From Streptomyces griseocarneus (GTDB lineage Bacteria; Actinomycetota; Actinomycetes; Streptomycetales; Streptomycetaceae), in contig PENC01000030.1 of NCBI GenBank assembly GCA_003674045.1, positions 1 to 64,000 on the forward strand: 64,000 nucleotides of DNA. The letters are read 5' to 3'. Below are positions 1 to 8,505 of this stretch, piece by piece; the first letter of the stretch is position 1; every line of letters begins with the position of its first letter. The notes under the pieces are model-generated. The model made no database searches, was not told where the DNA came from, and saw only the letters and a program-made list of their open reading frames with translations. Position numbers and translations under genes: made by a program.

Positions 1-2
1 AC

Positions 3-41
3 AGCGGCTCCAACAACCAGAACTGGATGTGGATCGCCTGA
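3..41 (+). CDS. C-terminal tail of a probable lectin-type (RICIN-like) secreted protein, partial
   Basis: The first 39 bases read in one frame as SGSNNQNWMWIA followed by TGA. The NNQNWMW string resembles the QxW motif that ends ricin-type beta-trefoil carbohydrate-binding repeats. The gene starts outside the window, so only the last 12 residues are visible and the family call is a guess. A 9-bp inverted repeat that could terminate it follows at 54-90. Confidence 0.4.
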   Translation, partial: SGSNNQNWMWIA

Positions 42-53
42 GTCTGTTGTCGC

Positions 54-90
54 GGCTGGGGCAGCGGTAGAGCCGGCCGTCGCCCCAGCC
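54..90 (+). terminator. Hairpin terminator after the partial gene
   Basis: GGCTGGGGC (54-62) pairs perfectly with GCCCCAGCC (82-90) around a 19-nt loop. It lies 12 bases after the stop at 41. There is no U-tract, which is usual for Streptomyces. Confidence 0.5.
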
Positions 91-290
91 GCAGCTCTTT
101 GCGAGGAAGTCCTCTCAGGGACGGGGCGGACCTGGCCACGGTGAGCGCAGCTCATCGCAGAGCGGCGCCGTAGGCGCCCTTGATGAGCCGCACGGCCCCG
201 TACTCGACGAACGGGCGGGTCCGGTCCCTCGTTGATCGCTCAATCGAGTGGCGGACGAAGAGCAGGGCCGGTGATTTTCACGAAGCGCCA

Positions 291-776
291 TCAGTATCGC
301 GTCGCGTTGACGTCGTGCTCGTCGAAGGCGCGTTGCAGGGCGTCGAGGACCGCCACGGCGTCCGGGATGGCGGCGAAGGAGATGACGACCTGGCCGTGCC
401 CGAACATGCCGAGGGTGAACTCGAACTGCGCGGCCGACCCCTCGCACTCGTAGACGTACGTGCCGGGCGGCGCCTCGCACAGCGGTCCGTCGGCGTAGTC
501 GAGGTACGGGAGCCGGATCTCGTCGACGGCGCGCGCGATCACCTCGTTGAGCACCTGGTCGAACTCGATGTTGGCGCGTCCCTCGTCGTCAACGCAGACC
601 CTTCCGCCGCCGAGCCCGGTCTCCTCGTACTCCAGGCGGATGTCGTCGCAGCCGACGTAGCGCGGGCAGTCGTGGAGATGGGGGAACGCGGTCTTCAGCG
701 CGGTGACGGCCGCGGCCTGCGTCTGGTGCCAATGCTGATCCCAGGCTTCGATGGCCTGGAGGACGGCGGGCTGCAT
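291..776 (-). CDS. Hypothetical acidic protein, 161 aa
   Basis: I do not recognise this protein. It is soluble-looking and acidic, with a helical N-terminus (MQPAVLQAIEAWDQHW) and a more strand-like C-terminal half (GTYVYECEGSAAQFEFTLG). The ATG at 776 has a GGAG six bases upstream, which supports this start. Two cysteines sit in DCPRYVGCDDI. It stands alone: the next minus-strand gene upstream starts at 1900. Codon use has the strong GC3 bias of a real Streptomyces gene. Confidence 0.7.
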   Translation of the reverse strand: MQPAVLQAIEAWDQHWHQTQAAAVTALKTAFPHLHDCPRYVGCDDIRLEYEETGLGGGRVCVDDEGRANIEFDQVLNEVIARAVDEIRLPYLDYADGPLCEAPPGTYVYECEGSAAQFEFTLGMFGHGQVVISFAAIPDAVAVLDALQRAFDEHDVNATRY

Positions 777-1082
777 GTGGTGCTCCGTTCATCACCGGAC
801 ACGGCCACAGGAACGTGCCGGGCGGGTAGTGCAGCGCGGCAGCATCCCGGGCGGCAGGGGCTAACGTCGCAGTGACCTGCGTGAGACGTCAGGAAAGAGC
901 CCAAGACCTACGCCGTTCAGACCGGGCTTGGTGAAAACCCTGAACCAGCAGGTCACGCGAGTGCGGCTGAGGCACCTGGGAATGTCTCTCGCGGATTCCG
1001 GGAACGTTTGGGGTGTCACTGCGAGCCGGAGCCCGTGGCACCCTCTCCGACCACATCGCCGGGCTGAAGTACGCCGGTACGT
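777..1082. other. Intergenic stretch without a convincing gene
   Basis: This stretch separates the 161-aa gene from the terminator of the glycine-rich protein gene. Neither strand shows a frame with both typical codon bias and a ribosome binding site. It presumably holds the promoter of the 161-aa gene, but I could not pick a clear -35/-10 pair. Confidence 0.4.
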
Positions 1083-1123
1083 GCTGAGCGCGGCACACCG
1101 TATCGGGGGGGGCCGCGCTCAGC
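1083..1123 (-). terminator. Strong hairpin terminator of the glycine-rich protein operon
   Basis: GCTGAGCGCGGC (1083-1094) and GCCGCGCTCAGC (1112-1123) form a perfect 12-bp stem with a 17-nt loop. It lies 21 bases beyond the stop of the minus-strand gene ending at 1145. Confidence 0.7.
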
Positions 1124-1144
1124 TCGGGGTTTACGTCTTGCGGG

Positions 1145-1900
1145 TCACCAGCTCAGCACGACGCAGCCGTTGCCTCCGTGCTTGCCTCTCGCGAGCTGGT
1201 TGTTCTTCGCGCTGTCGCCTCCTTTGCCCCCCGAGCCGCTGCCTTTCGGGCAGCCGGCAGGGATGGTCCCGGTCTTGCCCCCCGCGCCTCCGTAGACCTG
1301 ACGGCCGGGCTGACCATCGCCCCCCGCCGTCGAAGAATCCGGCTGGACTGCCTTTCCCCGGGATGCGCATTGGGCCGTGGTCGCGCCCTTGCTGTCGCGT
1401 GCGCCCTGGTTGTTGTACCCGGACTGGCCGGGGTTGCCGTGACCGACGCCGACCTGGAAGTCGAGGGGCTTACTCGGACCACCGCTGAGAGACGTGGCGC
1501 CGGTGGCACCGGCCCTACCGCCTGCAGCGTCACTGGTGTCACCGGGACGGACGGAACCACCGGCGACGCCGCCACGGCCCACCGCGATGAGCATTGTCTG
1601 CGGTCGCACAGGGAGCGTGCAGCGGACAACGGCCCCGGCCCCGCCGCCGTTCCCGCCGTCGTACGACGACGTCCATGTCCCGGAGCCGCCTCCGCCCCCG
1701 GCTCCCACCATTTCGAAGGTCATGGTGGTGACTCCGGCTGGCACTTTGAAGAACTGCTCGCCCTTCTTGGGAAGGAAGACCTTCCGGTGTGCCGCTGCCA
1801 TCTGTACAGGCCCCGCCGTCGCGGTGGCCGCAGGCAACACGCCCAGCACCAGCCCCGCCGCAACCGCGCCGGTCAGCAGCCCGCGAATCGAAGTGAACAC
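1145..1900 (-). CDS. Secreted glycine-rich protein (Gly_rich_2-like), 251 aa
   Basis: The N-terminus is a Sec signal peptide: a short Arg-containing start, a hydrophobic stretch (LLTGAVAAGLVLGVLPA) and a probable cleavage near ATATAG. The mature part begins with FKVPAGVTTMTFEMVGAGGG, the pattern of the glycine-rich Gly_rich_2 type domain (VPaGV, aromatic, long Gly run). It continues as Gly/Ser/Asn-rich sequence to the end, with four Cys that could form disulfides. The GTG start at 1900 has GGGAGG nine bases upstream. It lies 20 bases downstream of a small exported protein gene (1921-2160) and is probably cotranscribed. Role unknown; such proteins are often cell-surface or extracellular. Confidence 0.75.
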   Translation of the reverse strand: MFTSIRGLLTGAVAAGLVLGVLPAATATAGPVQMAAAHRKVFLPKKGEQFFKVPAGVTTMTFEMVGAGGGGGSGTWTSSYDGGNGGGAGAVVRCTLPVRPQTMLIAVGRGGVAGGSVRPGDTSDAAGGRAGATGATSLSGGPSKPLDFQVGVGHGNPGQSGYNNQGARDSKGATTAQCASRGKAVQPDSSTAGGDGQPGRQVYGGAGGKTGTIPAGCPKGSGSGGKGGDSAKNNQLARGKHGGNGCVVLSW

Positions 1901-1920
1901 CCCGTTGCCTCCCGTCCGGG

Positions 1921-2160
1921 TCAGTTGTCGCACATGGGGGGAACGGCCTGGTCGGCGACGTCGGCGATGGCCCCGCACCCGATGGTCTGGGCCGGGCCGT
2001 CGGCGTGGGCGGGCACGGCCACGGCCACGGCCACACCGGCGAGGAAGAGCATGACGCTCGCTGCTGCGGCGGCGAGGGCGCGACGGATGCTGTTGATGAC
2101 CAACCTCCAGGGGTACGGGCGGCAAAGCCACGGCACTTGCCGGGGAAGTTGCCCTTCCAC
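1921..2160 (-). CDS. Small exported protein, 79 aa
   Basis: A long N-terminal region is followed by a hydrophobic core (AAAAASVMLFLAGVAVAVAV) and a signal-peptidase-like PAHA-D site, leaving a mature peptide of about 25 residues (GPAQTIGCGAIADVADQAV and a C-terminal MCDN). The GTG at 2160 has GGAG at proper spacing. A TTG at 2103 would give a more normal signal peptide, but its GGAGG abuts the codon directly, so I keep the longer form. Two Cys in the mature peptide could make one disulfide. It is not a chaplin: the chaplin core is missing. Confidence 0.6.
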   Translation of the reverse strand: MEGQLPRQVPWLCRPYPWRLVINSIRRALAAAAASVMLFLAGVAVAVAVPAHADGPAQTIGCGAIADVADQAVPPMCDN

Positions 2161-2464
2161 CTGCTCCTCGATGCGCGCGGCCGCAGGGGTGCAAGGGCCT
2201 GAAAGGGCGTACCGCTACCAGAGCGATCCCCCTGTCCACGTGCCCGCGCCCTGCCATCAGGGGCAACGGCGAATCCGTCGAGCACGCCTAGCCCGGTCCT
2301 GGTCACTCACCGCAACCGCCAGGGCTGGCACGCAGCGGGTGACACCGGTGCCTAGCCGATCACGGGATACTGCTGAACGGCGGTACCGGCGCGCTGCGTA
2401 ACGATGCTGAGCGCGCGTTGGAGCCGAGGGAGATCCACCAGGTTTTCATCAAAAAAATCAGCAA
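2161..2464. other. Intergenic region between the small exported protein gene and the next operon
   Basis: No gene is supported here. On the minus strand it must hold the promoter for the secreted-protein pair that starts at 2160. Its right end carries the T-tract of the terminator at 2465-2504. Confidence 0.4.
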
Positions 2465-2504
2465 GCCCCGTTCAGACGCCGCTATGGCGTGGCGACGACG
2501 GGGC
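2465..2504 (-). terminator. Rho-independent terminator with a U-tract
   Basis: GCCCCGT (2465-2471) pairs with ACGGGGC (2498-2504), with an inner stem ACGCC/GGCGT. Reading on the minus strand, a run of seven T (complement of 2451-2457) follows a few bases after the stem. A canonical U-tract is uncommon in Streptomyces. It terminates the gene ending at 2534. Confidence 0.7.
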
Positions 2505-2533
2505 ATAAGCCCTTCCGCATGCCCGCAGCATCG

Positions 2534-2893
2534 TCAACCAGCGTCGTCAGCCTGCTGCGTCCGGTACTGGGCGATGAGGAGCGCGACGGTCTCGCTGGTG
2601 AAACCGTCGGCTTCCTCAAACGCCGCCGCGGGGAGCAGGTCGCCGGGGTCGTAGCCGAGCGCCGGCCGCCCGGCGACGTGGGCACACAGTGCGTCGAGGC
2701 GGTCGAGGAGCGCGGCACGGCGGGCCTGGTCTTCGTCGAGAGAGCGCAGCCATCTCCACCGACCGCGGGCGTCGGCGGGGCGGGGCGGCAGGGCACGGCG
2801 AATCGCATCGGCCCGCTCGGCGAGAGCGTTCCACACCGGCACGACGAGGTCCTGGCCGTCGCGCGGCTGCCCGCCCGTGGTGGTCGTGGTCAT
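2534..2893 (-). CDS. Hypothetical protein, 119 aa
   Basis: Unrecognised. The protein is mostly helical, with an Arg/Trp-rich segment (RGRWRWLRSLDEDQARRAALLDR cut into helices) and an acidic C-terminus. The ATG at 2893 has no clear Shine-Dalgarno sequence; a TATCGCT-like -10 lies just upstream, so the mRNA may be leaderless. It is divergent from the gene at 3058, with a 164-bp shared promoter region. Confidence 0.6.
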   Translation of the reverse strand: MTTTTTGGQPRDGQDLVVPVWNALAERADAIRRALPPRPADARGRWRWLRSLDEDQARRAALLDRLDALCAHVAGRPALGYDPGDLLPAAAFEEADGFTSETVALLIAQYRTQQADDAG

Positions 2894-3057
2894 AGGAGCG
2901 ATAGTCGCAGCGGGTACTGACAGTGGGCCGTAGATCCGCTGGGCTCGTTCCGGCGGCGGGCAGGGGCCGCGATCGCGGGCGGCTGCCCGGTGGTGGTAGG
3001 GATCGGAACTGGGGGTAGCCGCTGACACGGCAGCCGTGCGCCCCGTAGGTTGGCGGT

Positions 3058-3582
3058 ATGGCTGACAAGGAGAACCTGCGGCGGGCAGCGGAGCAGCTGG
3101 CGTTCAACCTCGGGGCGGACGACGACCGGCGGAACTCCCAGTGGAGCGGGGCCGTACACCGCTCGGCGGCGCTCCTGGAGCCCGTCTGGCCCAAAACGTA
3201 CAGCGACGGCCCGTTCACCGAGGCCCTGCCCACCATCGCCCTGCTCCTGTACTCGCGGCAGTTCAGCGACGAGCCGGAGCACGTGCCGGTCGGAGAGATC
3301 GTCGAAGCGCTCGCCCGGCGACAGGGTGCCGAGGACGAGCCCTCTCTGGAAGATGTCATCTGGGACGGGCTGGTCGAACGCCACCACGACCTGGAGGACG
3401 ACTCGCCCCTGTCCGCGCTGTTCCGGTGGTTGGCCGAATACCGTCCGCCGGTGGCCTACACCTCGGACGGGTTCGAACTGGCCTCCGCGGACCACTGGCC
3501 CGGCGGCACGCTGATGGGCGCTGCAGCAACATGGGCAACCCACGTCTTCAACCACCACTACCTGGGGAGCAGCAGCACGTGA
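3058..3582 (+). CDS. Hypothetical protein, 174 aa
   Basis: Unrecognised soluble protein without membrane segments or an obvious motif. It is acidic in the middle (QGAEDEPSLEDVIWDGLVER) and has an aromatic/His-rich tail (ATHVFNHHYLG). TAGGTT lies six bases before the ATG with no ribosome binding site, the layout of a leaderless mRNA. It ends 7 bp from the convergent phosphodiesterase gene (3590). Confidence 0.65.
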   Translation: MADKENLRRAAEQLAFNLGADDDRRNSQWSGAVHRSAALLEPVWPKTYSDGPFTEALPTIALLLYSRQFSDEPEHVPVGEIVEALARRQGAEDEPSLEDVIWDGLVERHHDLEDDSPLSALFRWLAEYRPPVAYTSDGFELASADHWPGGTLMGAAATWATHVFNHHYLGSSST

Positions 3583-3589
3583 CCCCCCG

Positions 3590-4432
3590 TCAGACAGCCT
3601 GCACGAGGTGGCTCAGGTCGTAGTCGACGCTCACGGCAGCATGGTCCGACAGCCCCTTGTACACCGGCTCCATGTGCACCTGGTAGCTGACCTGCGCGAT
3701 AGCCATGTCAGGGCTCTGCAAGACGAGATCCTGGCGCCGCGGTACGTCGCCCTCGCTGAATGCGGCCGTCGCTACCGTGCCGTGGCCGAAGGGGACGCTG
3801 GCGTCGACGAAACCGGCGCGGGCGAGCAACTCCGTCGCCTCACGGTCGGACACCGCCTCTTGGCCAGGAGACCGCAGATGTCCGTTGAGCAAGTGGGGCG
3901 GAAGGCGGGTCCAGTCCGGTTCCGCGTACCCAGCCCCGATGGAGTTGATGTCACCGACGACAAGAGACCGGCGTCCGGGTGCCGCCAGCACTTCCAGCGG
4001 GGCGACCTCGCGGGCCCGATTACGCGGGTCGAACGGGTCGAGATGGAGATGGCGCAGCCCTACCGGGCTGTCTGCACCGGGCAGGAGCAGGTTCGCCCAG
4101 CCCATCACGTGGTGATAGCGGTCCCGATCGGCCCCCTGTGCTAGGACCTGAATGCGGCGGCTGAGCATGATCACGCTGTGGAAGCGATGCCCGCTGGTCG
4201 TCTCGTTGGCGTAGGCGAGGAATGCGGACCCCATGCCGAGCGCGTTGAGGGTCTGGTACATGCGCCTGTTGCCGAGCAGATCCCAGAAACTACATTCCTG
4301 CAAGGCCAGAATGTCGGGCCGCAGGCCCTTGAGGAATTCGATCTGCCCGTCCCAGCGCGTGCTGGCGCCGAGCCCGAAGTCGTCGTGCCCGCCGAACAGC
4401 GTGTTGAACGTGACGACCTTGATGACGGTCAT
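3590..4432 (-). CDS. Endonuclease/exonuclease/phosphatase (EEP) family protein, 280 aa
   Basis: All signature motifs of the DNase I/EEP fold are present in order: VVTFNTLF near the N-terminus (metal-binding Asn), DILALQE (catalytic Glu), VVGDINS (GDxN) and the C-terminal SDHAAV (catalytic His). There is no signal peptide, so it probably acts in the cytoplasm. The substrate could be DNA, a phospholipid or a nucleotide; the sequence does not say which. The ATG at 4432 follows a purine-rich GGAAGG ribosome binding site. Full length for the family. Confidence 0.85.
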   Translation of the reverse strand: MTVIKVVTFNTLFGGHDDFGLGASTRWDGQIEFLKGLRPDILALQECSFWDLLGNRRMYQTLNALGMGSAFLAYANETTSGHRFHSVIMLSRRIQVLAQGADRDRYHHVMGWANLLLPGADSPVGLRHLHLDPFDPRNRAREVAPLEVLAAPGRRSLVVGDINSIGAGYAEPDWTRLPPHLLNGHLRSPGQEAVSDREATELLARAGFVDASVPFGHGTVATAAFSEGDVPRRQDLVLQSPDMAIAQVSYQVHMEPVYKGLSDHAAVSVDYDLSHLVQAV

Positions 4433-4616
4433 GCCCTTCCATCCCTTCCCAGCCCCGCCGCAGTTTGTCAGCCGCGGAAGACGGGAGGTGGTGGAACGGC
4501 CAAGCCCAGGGCTCGTCAGCCGGTTCCTACAGCCCGTCCGGCGATTCGAGGCCGCCGGGTAATGTGCCAAGCGTGAGGCCGCCCACGAAGCACTCCCCGC
4601 CGACCATGCTCCTCCG

Positions 4617-5012
4617 ATGCCAGATCGATCAGAAACGGAAGTCCTGCCTGTGACTGCGTACGACGTGCCGCCGAGTGACCCCAACCAGGTGTACGACATC
4701 ACCGTCGGGCGGATCACCGTCAATCCGCCCCTCGACCCGGAGAACGCTCGCTACGAGTCGTTCGTCGGCAGGGCGCTCGAAGCCGACTCCAGCTTTTTCG
4801 AGGATGGAGAGCCTTCGATGCCCGAGCCTCCGGCACCCGTCGTCTTGGCCTGTCAGCACCCGCAGGGCGACGGCGTGTGCGCCTCCACCCAGCTCCGGGT
4901 ACGCGGCACGTGGAACACCCCCGCTGCCATCATCTGCGAGAACGGGCACACATGGCAGGGAACGGTCGAGATGATGCGGTCTGCGATCAGCATCTTGCGC
5001 CGTACGTCGTGA
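4617..5012 (+). CDS. Hypothetical protein with a small Cys/His cluster, 131 aa
   Basis: Unrecognised. The N-terminal half is acidic; the C-terminal part contains CQHPQGDGVCAS and then IICENGHTW, a Cys/His spacing that could bind zinc. The ATG at 4617 is one possible start. A GTG at 4650 with GGAAG at good spacing is the alternative and would give 120 aa. It is followed by another short plus-strand gene. Confidence 0.6.
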   Translation: MPDRSETEVLPVTAYDVPPSDPNQVYDITVGRITVNPPLDPENARYESFVGRALEADSSFFEDGEPSMPEPPAPVVLACQHPQGDGVCASTQLRVRGTWNTPAAIICENGHTWQGTVEMMRSAISILRRTS

Positions 5013-5082
5013 TCAATGCATCGTGGCTTCCGGTTTTGACCACGAGTGGCCGTGCGAGCCGCAGTTGCGCCACGATACTGCG

Positions 5083-5445
5083 ATGCGCGAAGAGCCGTTG
5101 GAGGACTGGGCGCGGCGACGCGAGGAGCGCCGGGCTCAGTCGATGGGGAAACTGCGGGCGGTGCCGCTGACGTCGGACCCGCACCGCGGTGCGCACGTCG
5201 AGCCGACCGCGCCGAGGGTGATCCAGGAGTGGACCGGCAGCGAGTGGGCGACGGTGGGCGTCGTGCCGGACCTGGCGGCCGCGAAGGCCGTCCTGTACCC
5301 GCGACAGCCCGCCGAGGAGCGCCCGGCCGAGTGGGACCGACCCGTGATGGGCAAGGGGCGGGGGCGCCACCGGCGGCCCTCGGCGGCCCTCGGCGGCAGA
5401 AGAACGGGACCGCTGAACCCCCGGCTGGAAGCGACCCGATCGTAG
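5083..5445 (+). CDS. Hypothetical charged protein, 120 aa
   Basis: Unrecognised. It begins MREEPLEDWARRREERRAQ, a highly charged helix, and ends in a basic Arg/Gly/Pro-rich tail. No strong ribosome binding site is visible; an in-frame ATG at 5023 would add 20 residues. Codon bias supports a real gene. It is followed by 115 bp to the convergent methyltransferase gene. Confidence 0.5.
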   Translation: MREEPLEDWARRREERRAQSMGKLRAVPLTSDPHRGAHVEPTAPRVIQEWTGSEWATVGVVPDLAAAKAVLYPRQPAEERPAEWDRPVMGKGRGRHRRPSAALGGRRTGPLNPRLEATRS

Positions 5446-5560
5446 CTACCGGGGACGGCGAGGTGCATGTTGCCATGGGCCGGGCGTCTCTTCCTGGCGA
5501 GCCTGCCGTGGGCCGCTAGCGATGCCGCCGCCCGGCCGGGAAGGCGGGGCGGCCGAGCGG

Positions 5561-6889
5561 TCAGACGGTTAGCTCGTACTCGTCTTCCCATAGAGCGTCG
5601 TAGTGGTAGAGGCCCGTAAGGTAGTCGCGGACCTGCGGCTCCCAGTCGATGCCGTGAAGTACGGCGAGGACGTACGCAGCGACGGCGGGACAGACGACGT
5701 CTCCGGCCTGCTGGAACCGCTTGGAGCGGGAGCCCTGCCAGGGGTAGGAGGCTCGGAAAGAGACGAGCGTCCCGGCCTCGGCGGGCGTGAGGCGCAGCCC
5801 GTCCCGTTCGCGGACCCAGGTGCGGGTCTTGCCGGTGAGGCACCAGGACGGCTTGTCAGCGGAGAAGCAGTTGCCGCCCTTGGCACGGCCGGTGGCCGGG
5901 TCGACGGGCCGGTTGCCGCGGGTGTTGATCCGCTCCCCCTCGTCCCATCCGAGGGCTTCGGCCATCGTCGTGACCGGCAGAGTCTGGGCGGGCGGGGCGA
6001 TGGCCACCCCCTTGTACCGGGTGGCGATCATGAACGTCCGCTTCCGGCGAGAGGCGACACCGAGGTCTGCTGCCTCCAGGACAGCCCAGGAAGTACGGAA
6101 CCAGTCGGCGCAGCCGAACTCGAGCGAGAGGTCTTCCAGGACCCGCTCGGGCAGGTTGCTGGACTGCTCCATGGCCATCCATGCGATCGGTGCACCTGCC
6201 GCCTGAAGGGCGAGCGGCCAGATCGCCACCTCGGCCATCAGGCCGATAAGAGGGTCGGTGAGACCGTCTAGCGTGGCGCGGACCTCGTCCCAGGTGGCAC
6301 CGGAGCGCGGGGCGTAGCCCTCGTGGCGCCCGAGGTCGGCGCACAGCGGGCAGTCGTCTTCGCGGTCGGGATACAGCTCGTCGCAGCACACCTCATCGAG
6401 GCGGATGAACCCGGCGGCTTCACCGACGTAGGAGATGGTCTCGCACAGGATGTCGAGGTTGGCTTTCAGTAGTCCGGCACGCAAACCTGACGTGGAGAAG
6501 CTGGGGCACGGAGGGCTGATGACGACGCCGTGCGTGCAGCGCAGTGCGGGGTGCTCGGGGTCGAGCGTGGTGATGTCGGCGCAGATGCGGACGTGACCGG
6601 CTGCGCGGGCGGTCGCGCACGCGTCCTCGTCGATGTCGACGCCGACGACGTCGAAGCGGGTGACGCCGAGAACCGTCTTCAGCCCTTCGCCCCAACCGCC
6701 CGCACCGGCGCACAGCTCGACCACTCGCTCCGGCTCGCCCTCTTCCCACGGGAGGAGCCAGCGGCCGGGCCATGGCGCGGCGATCTCGTCGAGTTCGGCC
6801 ATGACGTGTGCCGGGATCGGGGCATCGAAGGCTTTGTAGGAGAGGGCGGTGGTGACGACGCTCTGCTGGGCTGCGGTCAACTCGCTCAC
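5561..6889 (-). CDS. DNA (cytosine-5-) methyltransferase, 442 aa
   Basis: It would transfer a methyl group from S-adenosylmethionine to C5 of cytosine. Motif I is VVELCAGAGGWGEG (about 56-69), the catalytic PPCPS has Cys128, motif VI is reduced to MEQ, motif VIII is SRRKRTF, and motif X is QQAGDVVCPAVAAYV. The insert between motifs IV and VI is Cys-rich (DEVCC, DCPLCADLG) and may bind zinc. The GTG at 6889 fits the leader, because the in-frame ATG at 6970 lies upstream of the promoter. No restriction endonuclease gene adjoins it, so it is an orphan modification enzyme. It carries the shared hairpin leader. Confidence 0.85.
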   Translation of the reverse strand: MSELTAAQQSVVTTALSYKAFDAPIPAHVMAELDEIAAPWPGRWLLPWEEGEPERVVELCAGAGGWGEGLKTVLGVTRFDVVGVDIDEDACATARAAGHVRICADITTLDPEHPALRCTHGVVISPPCPSFSTSGLRAGLLKANLDILCETISYVGEAAGFIRLDEVCCDELYPDREDDCPLCADLGRHEGYAPRSGATWDEVRATLDGLTDPLIGLMAEVAIWPLALQAAGAPIAWMAMEQSSNLPERVLEDLSLEFGCADWFRTSWAVLEAADLGVASRRKRTFMIATRYKGVAIAPPAQTLPVTTMAEALGWDEGERINTRGNRPVDPATGRAKGGNCFSADKPSWCLTGKTRTWVRERDGLRLTPAEAGTLVSFRASYPWQGSRSKRFQQAGDVVCPAVAAYVLAVLHGIDWEPQVRDYLTGLYHYDALWEDEYELTV

Positions 6890-6917
6890 AGGGGCGGTCT
6901 CTTTCGCTTCGGGTCTT

Positions 6918-6940
6918 GCTGGCGGCTGCTCTCCACCAAC
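6918..6940 (-). promoter_or_regulatory. AGAGCAA-type leader hairpin of the methyltransferase gene
   Basis: On the minus strand GUUGGUGG pairs with CCGCCAGC over eight positions (three G-U pairs) around loop AGAGCAG. A GACCCGAAGCGAAAG string and the GTG start at 6889 follow. One of twelve related leaders. Confidence 0.75.
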
Positions 6941-6946
6941 ACCACA

Positions 6947-6965
6947 AATACTACAGCACACGTCA
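6947..6965 (-). promoter_or_regulatory. Shared promoter-like element, copy 1
   Basis: TGACGTGTGCTGTAGTATT reads toward the methyltransferase gene. TAGTAT is a good -10 hexamer. The conserved block GACGYRYGYTG occupies the spacer instead of a normal -35, suggesting a regulator-dependent promoter. Confidence 0.65.
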
Positions 6966-7094
6966 TTCATGGGCTGTTTATGCAGCTTAAAACGCTACCT
7001 ATGCCGCTCACTGCGGCATCCGATTCACGTCCTTCAGGCTCCCCGAGACCGCATCCCGGCCCGCCCCGAGCCAGAATGCGGCCGAACCGCGGCT

Positions 7095-8463
7095 CTACGC
7101 GCTGCCGTCCCCGCAGGCACGGTCAAGGAGCAGACTCAAGGCACTTGCCGCCTGTGCGGGAACCACCCCGTTGCCCAAAGCCGCGACCTGCGCCGCACGG
7201 GGAAGGCCGGGCACCGCGGTAACCCAGCCCGGAACCAGCCCCATCATCCACTCCACGAACGGGGCGGCGAGACGACCGCGACCATCGACCGCCAGAGGGG
7301 CAGCCCGGCCAAGACGTCTTTCCCATCGGGCGATCGTCGGGGCGTACCGCCCCCACACGGCTTCGCCGGGAACCGGCGCGCGAGTACCGCGAGGGAACGC
7401 CGTGAGCGGCATGGCGAGCTGGCCGCCCCCGGCAGTCTGCGGACGGCCCGCGGGGGTCTCGCCGTAGTGAGCGGCGCCCGGCAGTAGGTGCTCAACCTCG
7501 TCCGCGAGGGTCGGCCCGTGACCGCCCTCGCGCCTTTTGTCGGGATGCTGTGACCCCCCGTTCACCGCGAGCTGCGCCGTGGGGGTTTTGAGCAGCGGGA
7601 ACGAGGGGCAGGCGCCGACAGGCTCGGCCGGGGCCGTGTGCTGCCGGACTGGCAGCCGACCGGCGGTGCGTACCGTCGCCGCACGCCGGTAGGTCACGCC
7701 CGGTCCAACTGCCCTATGCCGACGGCCAGGCGAGGACGAACACGCGTTCACGTCGATGCGGGGCTCCCGCGTCCGATGCGCGGTGCACTTTCCACTCCGC
7801 ATCGAACCCGAGGCTGGCCAGATCTCCGAGTACGGCACCGAGACCTCGAAGAGGCCCGGCTCGCCGCTGGACATCCACTGCCCCGTCTCCTCGTCCCATG
7901 CTGCGAGCGGCCGCCGGTGCGGAGAGGAGACCTCGGACATTTTCGATCACTACCAATTTCGGGTGGAGAGTGCGGATGGCGCGGGCGACGTGGGCCCAGA
8001 TGCCGGAACGGGTACCGGGAGTGATACCTGCGAGCTGTCCCGCGAGGCTGACGTCCGTGCAGGGGAACCCGGCCGTGAGGATGTCGACGGGCGGGACGGC
8101 GTGCCAGTCGACACGGGTGATGTCGCCGTAGTTCGGGATGTGCGGCCAGTGGTGGGCGAGGATGCGCGCAGCGTGCTGGTCGGGATCGTCGGGGTCGTAC
8201 TGGCAGTGCCACAGGACCTCTCCTCCGAACAGGTCCTGCACCGCGAGGTCCAGGCCCCCGTATCCGCTGCACAGCGAGCCGATACGGGGGTTGGACGGGA
8301 TGCGAGGACGGGCGGCGCGCTCAGGGGCGCGGAGGGTCAAAAGGAGACTCCTTCCCGGAGGGAGCAGCCCAGGTCGAACCAGGCCACGAGGAGCCGGAAG
8401 GCTGCCGGCCAGCGGCGTCTTCTGTCCGCCGGGAACGCCGCCGCCGGGCGTGAGGTCAGTCAC
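7095..8463 (-). pseudogene. Second C5-cytosine methyltransferase, frameshifted
   Basis: The N-terminal part (8463 to 7714) has motif I (GSLCSGYGGLDLA), the catalytic GFPCTDVS, ENVRG and the motif VIII string APHRRERVFVLAW, then stops at TAG (7714). The C-terminal part continues in another frame to 7095 with the family's usual ending: WGRYAPTIARWE, FVEWMMGL and AALGNGVVPAQAA. A single indel near 7714-7730 would restore one open frame. The product as written lacks motifs IX-X and would be inactive. The GTG at 8463 is a tentative start without a clear ribosome binding site. Could also be a sequencing error. Confidence 0.75.
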
Positions 8464-8505
8464 GCCCGGCAGCCGACGGGTATGGGGGGAGCGGGCTTTC
8501 CCGGG

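Noticed and set aside
1178..2401. Plus-strand open frame opposite the secreted Gly-rich gene
   Set aside because: No ribosome binding site, random-like Ala/Arg composition; the minus-strand frame has signal peptide and domain.
6889..6970. An ATG at 6970 as the methyltransferase start
   Set aside because: It lies upstream of the TAGTAT promoter and the hairpin leader; the GTG at 6889 has the conserved spacing to the leader.
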